A DNA stretch of 64,000 nucleotides from LMUY01 sp964245075 (GTDB lineage: Bacteria > Pseudomonadota > Alphaproteobacteria > Acetobacterales > Acetobacteraceae), in the NCBI GenBank assembly GCA_964245075.1, contig CAXTLC010000004.1, forward strand, positions 24,150 to 88,149, in the 5' to 3' direction. Shown one piece after another: positions 54,930 to 63,810 of the stretch; position 1 is the first letter of the stretch; every line of letters begins with the position of its first letter. The notes under the pieces were generated by a model. That model was given only the letters and a program-made list of their open reading frames with translations, made no database searches and was not told the DNA's origin. Position numbers and translations under genes: made by a program.

Positions 54930-56567
54930 ATGCTGTGTCGCTTTGCTGTATATCTTGTCTGCGCAGGCGTGTCTTTGTCACATGCCGCAAGGGCTGAGAC
55001 CGCACCGCCGGTTGCAAGCCAGCCCTGTCCGCGGCCTGCAGAGGGCAGCCGAGTTGTAGCGCCGCCCAGCCTATTCAGCGACAACGGCAAACTGGATGTG
55101 ACCCTGAATTACGAGACGGGCACTGATGCTGCATCCCACACGCTGTTCTGCTTCGTGACGCCGTCCGGCGATCAGTCGCCCACCCTGCACGTCAAGCGCG
55201 GCGACACGATCACCATGACCGTCAACAATCATGTCCCGGCGCTGCCGGGCGGCGCTCCGACCGAGATCGTCTCCGATGCTTCGCAGGTGTGCGGCTCGGC
55301 AACCATGACGGACACATCGGTCAACGTTCATTTCCATGGCCTGAACGTTTCGCCCGCCTGCCATGGCGACCAGGTGATCCATACGCTGATCAACTCGGGA
55401 GAGAGTTTCCAGTATCAGATCGTGATCCCGGATGACGAGCCGCCAGGGCTCTACTGGTACCATCCCCACGTGCACGGCATTGCGGAGCAGTCGGTGCAGG
55501 GCGGGGCTACCGGGGCGATCATCGTGGAAGGCATCGACTGGTTCCAACCCTCCGTACTGAACTTGCCAGAGCGTGTCCTGGTTTTCCGCGACCAAGTGCT
55601 GGACGTCAATCAGCCGCCGGTTGACGACGTTCCTTCTTGGGACACCTCCATCAACTACGTCCCTATCAAGTATCCAAACTTGCAGCCCGCTTCCATCGTC
55701 TCGACGAACAAGGGGCAGGAGTTCTGGCGTGTCGCGAATACAGCGGCGGACAGCATCTATGACTTGCAATTGCTGTTCGACGGTGTGCCGCAACAGCTTC
55801 AGGTCGTCGGGCTTGACGGCGTGCCGCTCGGTTCGCAGGACGGCACCGGCATCGGCAAGACGGTATCGGTCACCCATGTATTGATACCGACCGGGGGGCG
55901 GGCGGAGTTCATCGTCCCGACACCGCCGCCGGGCACTCGTCAGGCGCAGCTCGTGACAAAGAATGCCGACACTGGCCCCGATGGCGACAACGACCCGAAA
56001 CGGGTCTTGGCCACGATTGAGCCGAGGGCTGTCGCCCCGTCGCTGGCTGACGCCGTGACGGCGGCTGCGGCCACGCCCGGATCATGGCAGCCTGAGCGGT
56101 TCGCCGGCCTGGACAAGCAAGCTGTGACCGCCCACCGTGATCTTTATTTCTCCGAAGTTTTGTCAGACCCGACAAACCCGGCGAGCCAGACAAACTTCTA
56201 CATCACCGTGAACGGCGCCAAGCCGACGCTGTTCGATCCGAACAACGACCCGGCGATAACCACCCATGTCGGCGCAGTCGAGACTTGGACCATCAGCAAC
56301 CAAACGTCCGAAGTGCACGAGTTCCACATTCACCAAGTACATTTCAAGGTTCTCAAGCAGAACAATGCGGCGGTTCCAGAAAAGGACCAGCAATACCGTG
56401 ACGTCGTGGACGTGCCTTATTGGTCAGGAAAGGGATCCTACCCGAGCGTCACCATCCAGCTGGATTTCCGAGGCGCCATCGCCGGGGATCTGGTGTACCA
56501 CTGCCACATCCTCGGGCACGAGGATAACGGGATGATGGCGGTGATCCGCGTGCTGCCGGCAGAATAG
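54930..56567 (+). CDS. Multicopper oxidase
   Basis: 545 residues with a signal peptide (MLCRFAVYLVCAGVSLSHAARA). Copper-binding His motifs of a laccase-like oxidase: VHFHGLN, YWYHPHVHG, HEFHIHQVHF and the type 1 site YHCHILGHEDNGMM. It oxidises a metal or phenolic donor and reduces O2 in the periplasm. A cytochrome c gene begins 12 bp after its stop, a likely redox partner. Moderate GC suggests an acquired block. Confidence 0.93.
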   Translation: MLCRFAVYLVCAGVSLSHAARAETAPPVASQPCPRPAEGSRVVAPPSLFSDNGKLDVTLNYETGTDAASHTLFCFVTPSGDQSPTLHVKRGDTITMTVNNHVPALPGGAPTEIVSDASQVCGSATMTDTSVNVHFHGLNVSPACHGDQVIHTLINSGESFQYQIVIPDDEPPGLYWYHPHVHGIAEQSVQGGATGAIIVEGIDWFQPSVLNLPERVLVFRDQVLDVNQPPVDDVPSWDTSINYVPIKYPNLQPASIVSTNKGQEFWRVANTAADSIYDLQLLFDGVPQQLQVVGLDGVPLGSQDGTGIGKTVSVTHVLIPTGGRAEFIVPTPPPGTRQAQLVTKNADTGPDGDNDPKRVLATIEPRAVAPSLADAVTAAAATPGSWQPERFAGLDKQAVTAHRDLYFSEVLSDPTNPASQTNFYITVNGAKPTLFDPNNDPAITTHVGAVETWTISNQTSEVHEFHIHQVHFKVLKQNNAAVPEKDQQYRDVVDVPYWSGKGSYPSVTIQLDFRGAIAGDLVYHCHILGHEDNGMMAVIRVLPAE

Positions 56568-56579
56568 GTGCTTCGCACT

Positions 56580-57083
56580 ATGCGCCATAGCGTATGGTTG
56601 GGATGCCTTGCCCTCCTGGCAGGTGGCGCGCTCTGCAGCGGGGCTGCCTCGCGGCTCACACGGCCCTCTTCCGACAGCACGGCCAGCTTGGACCTCCTCC
56701 GGGAAGGCAAGCTCGCTTATGTCGGGGCTTGTGCTTCGTGTCACGGGCGCAACTTGCAGGGCCAGCCGTTGTGGCGGTTGCAGGACGAGAACCGGGGCCG
56801 CCGTGCTCCGGCCCTGGACGCGTCCGGCTGGGCGTGGCGGCGGTCGAACGCCGAACTTGCCACTCTCATCCGGGACGGGCACGGCACGCCGCGCTACAAG
56901 GCTGTTATTCGAGAACAAGACGTGCTGGCCGTGACGGCGTTCATGAAGGCGCGCTGGCCGCAAAGCTTGCAGGTCATGCAGGCAACCCTCAACCCTGGCG
57001 GCCCATCTCCTGCCGCAGGTGGGGATTGGCGGTTCCCTCCGGATTGCGCATCCGCGCGCGCGCGGGCCTTGCCACTGCGATGA
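56580..57083 (+). CDS. Periplasmic c-type cytochrome
   Basis: 167 residues from the ATG at 56580 (MRHSVWLGCLALLAGGALCS), a signal peptide; a GTG at 56568 adds four residues. One heme site CASCHG at about 59 (after GKLAYVGA), then GQPLWRLQDENRGRRAPALD and a helical VTAFMKARW, whose Met may be the sixth ligand. It follows the multicopper oxidase closely and could pass it electrons or take them from it. Confidence 0.88.
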   Translation: MRHSVWLGCLALLAGGALCSGAASRLTRPSSDSTASLDLLREGKLAYVGACASCHGRNLQGQPLWRLQDENRGRRAPALDASGWAWRRSNAELATLIRDGHGTPRYKAVIREQDVLAVTAFMKARWPQSLQVMQATLNPGGPSPAAGGDWRFPPDCASARARALPLR

Positions 57084-57105
57084 GCGCAGGCCGGCAGGCG
57101 CAACC

Positions 57106-57861
57106 TCAGACCGCCGGCTCCCCCGCCACCGGTTCCAGGCCCAGTTCCTTGATCAGCGCCGTCACTTCGGTGATCGCCGCCTCCGCTTCCGCCCCGTCCG
57201 GCCCTTTCGCCACCAGCGCCACGCCGCTGCCGCTCACCCGGTAGAACGGGTAGGAGCCGAGATCGAGCGCCGGGTGACGCTCCTGCACCGTCCGCAACCC
57301 GTCCGCGATCCGGCCTTCCAGCAGCCCGATCGCGTGCACCGCGCGCGAGACGATCGGCGGCCCGCCGGCGAGCGAGGGCGCCAGGGCGTTGAACATGGAC
57401 TGCATGATCCGCGGCACGCCCGCCATGACGTGCACGTTGCCGATCGTGAAGCCGGGCGCCACCGAGATCGCGTTGTCGATCAGCGTGGCGCCGCGCGGCA
57501 TGGTCGCCATGCGCTGCCGGGCGGCATTGAACTCGCCCGGCGGGTAGTGCCGTTCCATCCGCGCCCACGCCTCCGGATGCTGCTCCCACGGCACGCCGAA
57601 CGCGGCGGCGACGCACTCGCTGGTGATGTCGTCGTGGGTCGGGCCGATGCCGCCTGTGGTGAACACGTGGTCGAACCGGGCGCGGCTCTCGTTGACGGTG
57701 CCGACGATGGTGTCCGGCACGTCCGGTATCACCCGCACCTCGCGCAACGGGATGCCGATCTCACCCAGCCTGGTGGCGAGGAACTTGATGTTGGCATCCT
57801 GCGTGCGCCCGGACAGCACCTCGTTGCCGATGACGAGCAGGCATGCGGTGGGGTTGGTCAC
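57106..57861 (-). CDS. CinA N-terminal-type molybdopterin-binding domain protein
   Basis: 251 residues from a GTG overlapping the downstream Nudix-fusion stop (GTGA). COG1058 core: CLLVIGNEVLSGRTQDANI, FTTGGIGPTHDDIT and GFTIGNVHVMAGVPRIM. It is the N-terminal half of CinA without the nicotinamide amidase domain; such proteins are linked to ADP-ribose or NMN handling. Co-translated with the GNAT-Nudix gene upstream, which also fits nucleotide sanitation. Confidence 0.9.
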   Translation of the reverse strand: MTNPTACLLVIGNEVLSGRTQDANIKFLATRLGEIGIPLREVRVIPDVPDTIVGTVNESRARFDHVFTTGGIGPTHDDITSECVAAAFGVPWEQHPEAWARMERHYPPGEFNAARQRMATMPRGATLIDNAISVAPGFTIGNVHVMAGVPRIMQSMFNALAPSLAGGPPIVSRAVHAIGLLEGRIADGLRTVQERHPALDLGSYPFYRVSGSGVALVAKGPDGAEAEAAITEVTALIKELGLEPVAGEPAV

Positions 57862-58895
57862 AGGAAATCCCTCAGCAGGGGAACGAGCGGCTTGTCGGCG
57901 GGCGGCATGTCGTACTCCGCAAGCTTGCTGGGCCGCACCCAGGCCAGCGCCTGGCCCTCCATCCCCGCCGGCGTACCCTTCCAGCGGCGGCACAGGAACA
58001 ACGGCATCAGCAGGTGGAACCGCTCGTAGTCATGCGACGCGAAGGCGAACGGCGCCAGGCACGCTTCCGCGACGTCGACGCCCAGCTCCTCCCGCAGCTC
58101 GCGGATCAGCGCGTGCTCCGGCGTCTCGCCGCGGTGGAGCTTGCCGCCGGGAAACTCCCACAGCCCGGCCATCTTCTTGCCTTCCGGCCGGCGCGCCAGC
58201 AGCACGCGACCGTCCACGTCGATCAGCGCGCAAGCGGCGACCAGCAGCAGCGGCTTGCCCGGCGCCGCTTCCGCGTCCTCGGTCGCCGGCGTTTCCACGG
58301 CGCCGAACAGGTCCTCCCGCGTCGCCTCGAAGCGGATCACCGGATGCTCGCCGCCCCGGGCGAGGAACGCCGCCATCCCAGGCCCGACCTCCCGCAGCCC
58401 CACCCGGTGCAGCACGGCCACCGAGGCAGGGTTGTCTTCCGCCACGTGCGCCTCGATGCGCTGGATCGGCAGGTTGGCCAGCGCCCAGCGCGCGACCCGG
58501 CTCACCGCCTCCGTCGCCACGCCGTGGCCCCAGTAGCGGCGGCCGACCCAGTAGCCGAGGTTGCCGATGCCCGGCGTGATGTCCAGCCGCAGCCCGACGC
58601 AGCCGATCACCAGGTCCTGTCCGTCCTCCATCCCGGTGATGACCAGGTGGTAGGCGGTGCCGCCCGTGCGCTGCGCCGCGGTGGAAGCGATCCACTCGTC
58701 CGTCAAGCTGCGCGGGTAGGGGAAGGGCAGGCTGGAAAGCATGCGGACCACGCTCCAGTCGTTGACCAGCCGGTGCAACTGCTCGGCATCGGCGGCGGCA
58801 GGGGGCCGCAACACCAGCCGCTCGGTCCTGAGCGTGGCCGAGCTGTCGGGCGGGGGAGGCGGCCTGGCCGGGGCGCGTCGGCGTGCGGAGGGCAT
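57858..58895 (-). CDS. Fused GNAT acetyltransferase and Nudix (MutT-like) hydrolase
   Basis: 345 residues from the ATG at 58895. The GNAT half (about 20-190) has LRTERLVLRPPAAADAEQLH and GNLGYWVGRRYWGHGVATEA. The Nudix half has the Nudix box GKLHRGETPEHALIRELREE followed by LGVDV, with the (8-oxo-dGTP type) context ALIDVDGRVLLARRPEGKKMAGLWEFPGG. MutT-like activity removes oxidised dGTP. Such fusions occur in related alphaproteobacteria. The acetyltransferase substrate is unknown. Confidence 0.9.
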   Translation of the reverse strand: MPSARRRAPARPPPPPDSSATLRTERLVLRPPAAADAEQLHRLVNDWSVVRMLSSLPFPYPRSLTDEWIASTAAQRTGGTAYHLVITGMEDGQDLVIGCVGLRLDITPGIGNLGYWVGRRYWGHGVATEAVSRVARWALANLPIQRIEAHVAEDNPASVAVLHRVGLREVGPGMAAFLARGGEHPVIRFEATREDLFGAVETPATEDAEAAPGKPLLLVAACALIDVDGRVLLARRPEGKKMAGLWEFPGGKLHRGETPEHALIRELREELGVDVAEACLAPFAFASHDYERFHLLMPLFLCRRWKGTPAGMEGQALAWVRPSKLAEYDMPPADKPLVPLLRDFL

Positions 58896-59074
58896 CTGAA
58901 CGCAAGGTGGCGCAATTGCATCAGCGGGGGAAGGGCGGTTTCGGCCCGCGGCGCGATGCCGGCCCGGGTGCGGCATCGCGATCACGGGTCCGCGGCGTTG
59001 CCTCTCCCAAGCTCGGGAATCACGGTGGTTGCAACTCCCCATGGCTTGCCGATGCCGGACAAGGAGTGACGGAA

Positions 59075-59374
59075 GTGTCCGAGGCATTGCTGATCGACGA
59101 TCCGCCGATCACCGTCGCCGCTTTTGACGGGTTCCTGGCCAGCCAGGAAGGCCCGCGCCCGTGAGAGCTGGTTGCCGGCCGGATTGTCGGCATGACCAAC
59201 CCGGGCCAGCGGCACGAACTGATCGTCAGCAACGCAGGCTTCGCGCTCGAGCAGGCGGCGGACGAGCGACGCTGCCACTGGGACACCACCGTGCCCACGC
59301 GGCAGGACGACACGCTGGATCTTGACGCGCCCGGCTGCTCGGTGCGGCTGTTTGACGCCTACTCCGGTCTGTGA
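59075..59374 (+). pseudogene. Uma2-family endonuclease remnant with in-frame TGA
   Basis: Frame starts at GTG 59075 (or 59066): EALLIDDPPITVAAFDGFLASQEGP, then stop TGA at 59162-59164, and continues in the same frame ELVAGRIVGMTNPGQRHELI. Family members read W or Y before ELV, so the TGA is most likely a mutated TGG. The frame ends at 59374, well short of the family's usual 180-200 residues, and the catalytic PD-(D/E)XK core is missing. Both the nonsense codon and the truncation point to decay. Confidence 0.75.
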
Positions 59375-59389
59375 CGGCCGTTTCGCCTG

Positions 59390-60915
59390 CTACGGGCGGT
59401 CGATCACGTAGGTGGTGACCGAGGCGGGCGGCTCACGGTCCAGCAAGTGGCCGCCCGCGCCCACCCGCGACTGGGATTGCACGAGGTCGCCCGTTTCCGT
59501 CGTGCGATAAACGGCGACCGGCTGCCCCGGCCGGTCCAAGGAAGACAGATCGATGTCCTCGGCGGCGTCGCCGGCACCGTGGTTGATCGCGACCAGCACC
59601 AGCCGGCGCCCATCTGGCGAGAGCGCCGCCGTCAGGCCCCCGCCCTGGCTCCGGAGGACGCTGAAGCCGGGCCGGATGAAGCGCGTGTACTGGGCGATCG
59701 CGTAGAACTGCTTCAGCGGGCGCGGACGTCCCGTGCCGAAATCGACCACGCCCCAATCCGGCTGCCAGAAGCACCAAACCTCCGCGCCAAGCTCGTTTAT
59801 GGCAAGCTCGATCGAGCTTGCCATGAAGAGGAAGCCGTCCGTCTCGCTCCTGTGGTCGAAGTCGAAGCAGCAGCCGACCTCGCTGGCCCAGACCGGCTTG
59901 CGGAGCGCCGCGGCCCGGCGGCGCAGCGCCGCCGGGTCGCTCGGCTGGTATTGGTGCACGTTGATCCGCCCGAGCGCCGCAAGGCTCGCCGCATCCATCT
60001 GGCCGAGCCAGGCCGTCATCTTGTCCAGGCTGTTCGCCTCCGTGCCGCTCACCAGCGTTCCGGTCCCGGCCAGGTCCTTCGCGAGCGCGGCGACGATCGC
60101 CTCCTGCATCGGCAGCGTCGCGAAGCTGCCTTCCTGGTCGTTGCCGGCGACCCACCAGTCGCCGTCCGGCTCGTTCACCGGGCTGACGCTCTCGAACGCG
60201 ATGCCTTGCGCCCGGAAATGCCGCGCCACGGTCGCGAGATAGGCGGCGAAGGCCGGCACGGCGTCCGCCCGCAGGTTGTTCTCCTTGGCGTGCGCCGTCC
60301 CCGCGACGCAGCCGCTCACCGTCATCCACCAGGGCGCGGAGTTGGAGAACGCCTCGAAGATCGTGACGCCGCGCCGCTGCGCTTCCCCCAGCATCCGGCG
60401 CTGGCTGGCATCGCGCGACCAGTCGTACGGCTCGCCCGGCCCGGCAAGGAAGCCCTCCATATCGGCCGAGGGCCGCAGCCCGTGCCGCGGCGGCCCGTCG
60501 CAGCCCGTCGTGTCCGGCCGTGAGCCGCCGCCGATGTTGTAGCGGACGGCATTGAGCCCGAGGCCCGGCCCGCGCGCCGGGTCGCCGAACAGCAGGTCCA
60601 TGAAGCGCCCCTGCTCGGCCGGGTCGGGGATGTCCGGCTTGACCCGCGCGCTGCCGTAAACCCGGTTGGCTTCCCAGGCGAGCGCCATGCCCCAGCCGCG
60701 CACGGCCTGCTGGCGTTCGGGCGTGACCACGGNNNNNNNNNNNNNNNNNNNNNNNNNNNNNNNNNNNNNNNNNNNNNNNNNNNNNNNNNNNNNNNNNNNN
60801 NNNNNNNNNNNNNNNNNNNNNNNNNNNNNNNNGCGGGACCAGCCCCGCCCGCGCAGGATGCGAGCAACAGGGCTGCCAAGAGGATCGGCCAAGTGCGGGG
60901 AGCGGTTTCGACCAT
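59390..60915 (-). CDS. Glycoside hydrolase family 30-type lipoprotein (assembly gap near N-terminus)
   Basis: Start ATG at 60915 (MVETAPRTWPILLAALLLAS) with lipobox LLASC. A 100-N gap follows right after, and the frame changes across it because the gap length is arbitrary; the protein resumes VVTPERQQAVRGWGMALAWE. Catalytic acid/base Glu in SVSPVNEPDGDWW and nucleophile Glu in WASEVGCCF, as in GH30 (endo-galactanase or glucosylceramidase-like). Secreted beta-glycan hydrolase. It is convergent with the dead Uma2 gene and divergent from the DUF4214 gene. Confidence 0.85.
60733..60832. other. Assembly gap (100 N) after the GH30 lipobox
   Basis: Exactly 100 N. The two flanks code in different frames, so the true gap length is not 100. 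It sits in a Gly/Ala/Pro-rich stretch after SCAGGAGP that probably resisted sequencing or assembly. Confidence 0.9.
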
Positions 60916-61041
60916 TTGCCGGGATGGCAGCGCCAAATGCGAGCGGTCAAGCGGTATTGCGAACCGAAACCACTTGCCAGGACGCTATGTATCGCTGAGC
61001 ATAGCGGTGGCCGCTTCGGCCGCTCGCCCGGAGGCAGGCAC

Positions 61042-62268
61042 GTGTCAGGCACAATGAGCATCGCGGGCGCCGTCGCTGCTCCCGCCATCCTTGGCGCCGC
61101 CGCGTTGGCGTCTGACTATGCCCCCGTGACGGTGACCCTGGCCAATGGCGACAGCTATGTAGGCGCGTCCGTTTACAGCCTGATCAGCGGGGCGGGGTTC
61201 CTTTATCCGACGGGCGCTTCGGTCAAGAACGGCTTCCTGCGGGACTACATCGCCGTTGGCGGCGCGGGCGGCGGCCAGGTCGTGCTTTCCGAGGGCGAAG
61301 TGGACCCGGGTTTTGGCGGCGCTTCCTCCACCGACATCATCGCCTACCAGCGGAACGGAGCCGCCATCGCGCCCGAATTGATCGTTCCAGGCGACTTGGG
61401 CGGCGGCATCGGCAAGCGCGACGTGACGGGCGTCACCAGCCTGAGCGTGGGCGTCGCGGCAGTTCCGGCTGCCGCCACGGGAGCAGCCGGCGCCGTCCCG
61501 CTCACCGTCGGCGGCGATGTTTCCGAGGCGGCCAACCCATATGGCGCCGCCGCGGTGCAAGCCATCGGCCGCGTGGCGCAGAGCGACAGCTTCAGCGCGG
61601 GAAGCGCCAAGGCCAGCGTCGGTTTCACCGGGGCCCCGCTGCAATCGGTGCTGAACAGTGCGGGGATCGACGGCACGGCGGCGGGAAACGAGTACGTCGT
61701 TGCCACGGGCACGGACGGCTACGGCGTCGTTTACTCCCGTGGCGAGATCGACCCTTCGATCCGCGGCACGCCCGCCGCGCTGATCGCCTACGACGATGGA
61801 ACGGGCACGTTCCCTTCGGTGGGCGGGATCAGCGGCGCGCTGCGGACAACAGCCCCGGGCGACGCCAAGGGCGGCCGTTACGTGTCCAGCCTCGACAGCG
61901 TCACGGTCGGCAGGCCGCAGGACGACGCGGTTCTCCGCCTCTATAAAGGCGCGTTCGGCCGTACGCCGGACGAGGCAGGCGGCGCGTACTGGTCGGGCCT
62001 GCTTCAGGACGGCCTTTCCCTGCTGAGCGTGGCGCAGGGCCTGCTCGGCTCTGCCGAGTTCCAGAGCGACGCCGGCGCCGCGGCGGGCAACGCCGGGTTC
62101 GTCAAGCAGCTTTACACGAACGAGGCCGGACGCGCGGGCGATGCGGCCGGCCTGTCGTTCTGGACCGGGCTGTTGGATGGCGGAACCTCGCGGGCGGCGG
62201 TCCTGGCCGGCTTCGCGTCCGCGCCGGAAGCCACCCTGCACGCCTCGGCCCCGCAATTCGCTCCGTAG
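61042..62268 (+). CDS. Secreted protein with two molybdopterin-oxidoreductase-like repeats and DUF4214
   Basis: 408 residues from a GTG at 61042 with GGAGG seven bases upstream; an ATG at 61054 is the alternative. The N-terminus is hydrophobic and Ala-rich (MSIAGAVAAPAILGAAALAS), likely a signal peptide. Two repeats resemble the small sulfite-oxidase-type beta domain, each ending VVLSEGEVDP... / VVYSRGEIDP... and PGDLGGG / APGDAKGGRYV. The C-terminal 110 residues are DUF4214: YKGAFGRTPDEAGGAYWSGL and LYTNEAGRAGDAAGLSFWTG. DUF4214 proteins are usually exported and surface-associated. Function unknown. Confidence 0.75.
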   Translation: MSGTMSIAGAVAAPAILGAAALASDYAPVTVTLANGDSYVGASVYSLISGAGFLYPTGASVKNGFLRDYIAVGGAGGGQVVLSEGEVDPGFGGASSTDIIAYQRNGAAIAPELIVPGDLGGGIGKRDVTGVTSLSVGVAAVPAAATGAAGAVPLTVGGDVSEAANPYGAAAVQAIGRVAQSDSFSAGSAKASVGFTGAPLQSVLNSAGIDGTAAGNEYVVATGTDGYGVVYSRGEIDPSIRGTPAALIAYDDGTGTFPSVGGISGALRTTAPGDAKGGRYVSSLDSVTVGRPQDDAVLRLYKGAFGRTPDEAGGAYWSGLLQDGLSLLSVAQGLLGSAEFQSDAGAAAGNAGFVKQLYTNEAGRAGDAAGLSFWTGLLDGGTSRAAVLAGFASAPEATLHASAPQFAP

Positions 62269-62280
62269 CCGCGCCGTTCC

Positions 62281-63432
62281 TTATCGGCTGAGGCGGGGCG
62301 AGGCAGCCAGAACCAGGCGGACGAGATCGGATTGACGGTGCGTGCCAGTCTTCTCGAAGACATGCCGCAGGTGGAAGCGGGCCGTGCTGTAGCCGATCCC
62401 CAGCCTGCCGGCCGCGCACCGCAGGTCGAGCCCGCTGGCCAGCAGCGTGGCCAGTTCACTCTCCCTTGCCGTCAGCCCGTAGCAGCGCGCGACAGGCGAG
62501 GCATCGACAACGGCGGATGGGTCGGCCTGCGCGATCAGCAGCAAGACGAGCGCCGCCCCCGCAGGCAGCCCGGTGTCGAGCGGCGAAGCGGCGACGGCGA
62601 AGGGCGGGCCGCCGGAGGGCCGCCGGACGTGCAGCGCCGATGCCGCGCGCCCGTGGCCGTCGAGCGCGCGCGCGACGGCGCCGCGCAACGCGACGGTGTC
62701 GGCAAGGCCGGCGGCAGCCAGGCTGCCGCCGGCGCGGTGCAGCCCGTCGCGCAGGTCCAGCAGACGCTGCGCGCCCTTGTTGGCGAAAACCAGCCGGCAG
62801 TCGCCCGTCACCACCACGATGCTGCCGGAAAGATGGTCCAGCGCGGACCGCAGCACCGCCGTCTCGTGTCCGGCCTGGAACAGCGCCATGCCGCTCCGGA
62901 TCAGGCGGCCGACATGCGGCAGCAGGGCCTGCAACACCCGGATGTCCTCGGGCGAGAAATCATCCCTGCCCATCGGGCGGCCGACGATGAGGTGAAACCG
63001 CTGCAGCGGCGTCGCGTGGGGTGTGGTGATCAGGCAGTGGAACCGCCCTTCTGGGCGCACGACGTAATCGAAGAACGCCGAACGGGCGAAATCATGGTCG
63101 CGTTGCAGGCTGGCGCGGTCCATCACCATGCCGGGTTGAAGGCCGCGCAGCCAGGCGGGAAGCAGGCGAAGCGTTCCTGCCTGCCTCAGCCGGCTGCCGT
63201 AGGCAGGGTTGATCCCCGCCAGCAGCGGCGCCTCGACCTTGCCGTCGGCGGCCCGCTCGGCGAACAGCAACGCATAGGACGCCCCCACCGCGTCCGCAAC
63301 CGATCCGAGCGGGACCTCGTCGGCGCCCAGCGCTGCGTCCTGCAAACGCCCCGCAGCCAAAGGCAGAGCTGAACCAGCGTTCAATGCCATGCGCTCCAAT
63401 TGCGATCGCAACGATACGAGCAGGGCGGACAT
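62281..63432 (-). CDS. LuxR-family transcriptional regulator with unknown sensory domain
   Basis: 383 residues. The C-terminal helix-turn-helix is LuxR type (CYGLTARESELATLLASGLD, then LGIGYSTARFHLRHVFEKTG). The N-terminal 300 residues look PAS/GAF-like (DSRGxx-style sheet plus VVVTGDCRLVFANKGAQRLL) but give no ligand. Without a known autoinducer or response-regulator domain, its signal is unknown. Convergent with the DUF4214 gene by 12 bp; that gene could be a target. Confidence 0.85.
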   Translation of the reverse strand: MSALLVSLRSQLERMALNAGSALPLAAGRLQDAALGADEVPLGSVADAVGASYALLFAERAADGKVEAPLLAGINPAYGSRLRQAGTLRLLPAWLRGLQPGMVMDRASLQRDHDFARSAFFDYVVRPEGRFHCLITTPHATPLQRFHLIVGRPMGRDDFSPEDIRVLQALLPHVGRLIRSGMALFQAGHETAVLRSALDHLSGSIVVVTGDCRLVFANKGAQRLLDLRDGLHRAGGSLAAAGLADTVALRGAVARALDGHGRAASALHVRRPSGGPPFAVAASPLDTGLPAGAALVLLLIAQADPSAVVDASPVARCYGLTARESELATLLASGLDLRCAAGRLGIGYSTARFHLRHVFEKTGTHRQSDLVRLVLAASPRLSR

Positions 63433-63591
63433 ACGCCGGGCTGGTTCGCGTGTCCAATTACAATGCCGGACACGCTGTTTCTCACGAAATCGTGTAATTA
63501 GGCTATGGGATTACCTCTCCAGACGAGGGAGGCGTTCCGGTCCGCCTGCGCCCTAGCGTCGCCTGTCACCCATTCAAACAGGCACGCAAGC

Positions 63592-63810
63592 ATGAGGCAC
63601 ACCAGGCAAACGCGTTTTGAGCTGAACCTCCCAAGCCAGGATCAATACTGGCAGGAGAAGCACGGCTTCTGGGCCTTGCTGATCGCGGCGTGGTCGGTGG
63701 TGCTGATCAGCATCGCTCTTGTCGCGGCCCCAAGGATATTCCCGGACGCGGAGCAAGCTGCGGGCCTCATGCTGGAGCCGCAGGCTGCCAGCCCAGGCGA
63801 GCCGCTCTGA
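63592..63810 (+). CDS. Small single-helix membrane protein of unknown function
   Basis: 72 residues from the ATG at 63592 (MRHTRQTRFELNLPSQDQYW). A charged N-terminus leads to one membrane helix (FWALLIAAWSVVLISIALVA), then an acidic Pro-rich tail. No family recognised. It follows an intergenic region of about 160 bp after the LuxR gene on the other strand and could be a regulatory or envelope small protein; codon use fits coding. Confidence 0.45.
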   Translation: MRHTRQTRFELNLPSQDQYWQEKHGFWALLIAAWSVVLISIALVAAPRIFPDAEQAAGLMLEPQAASPGEPL

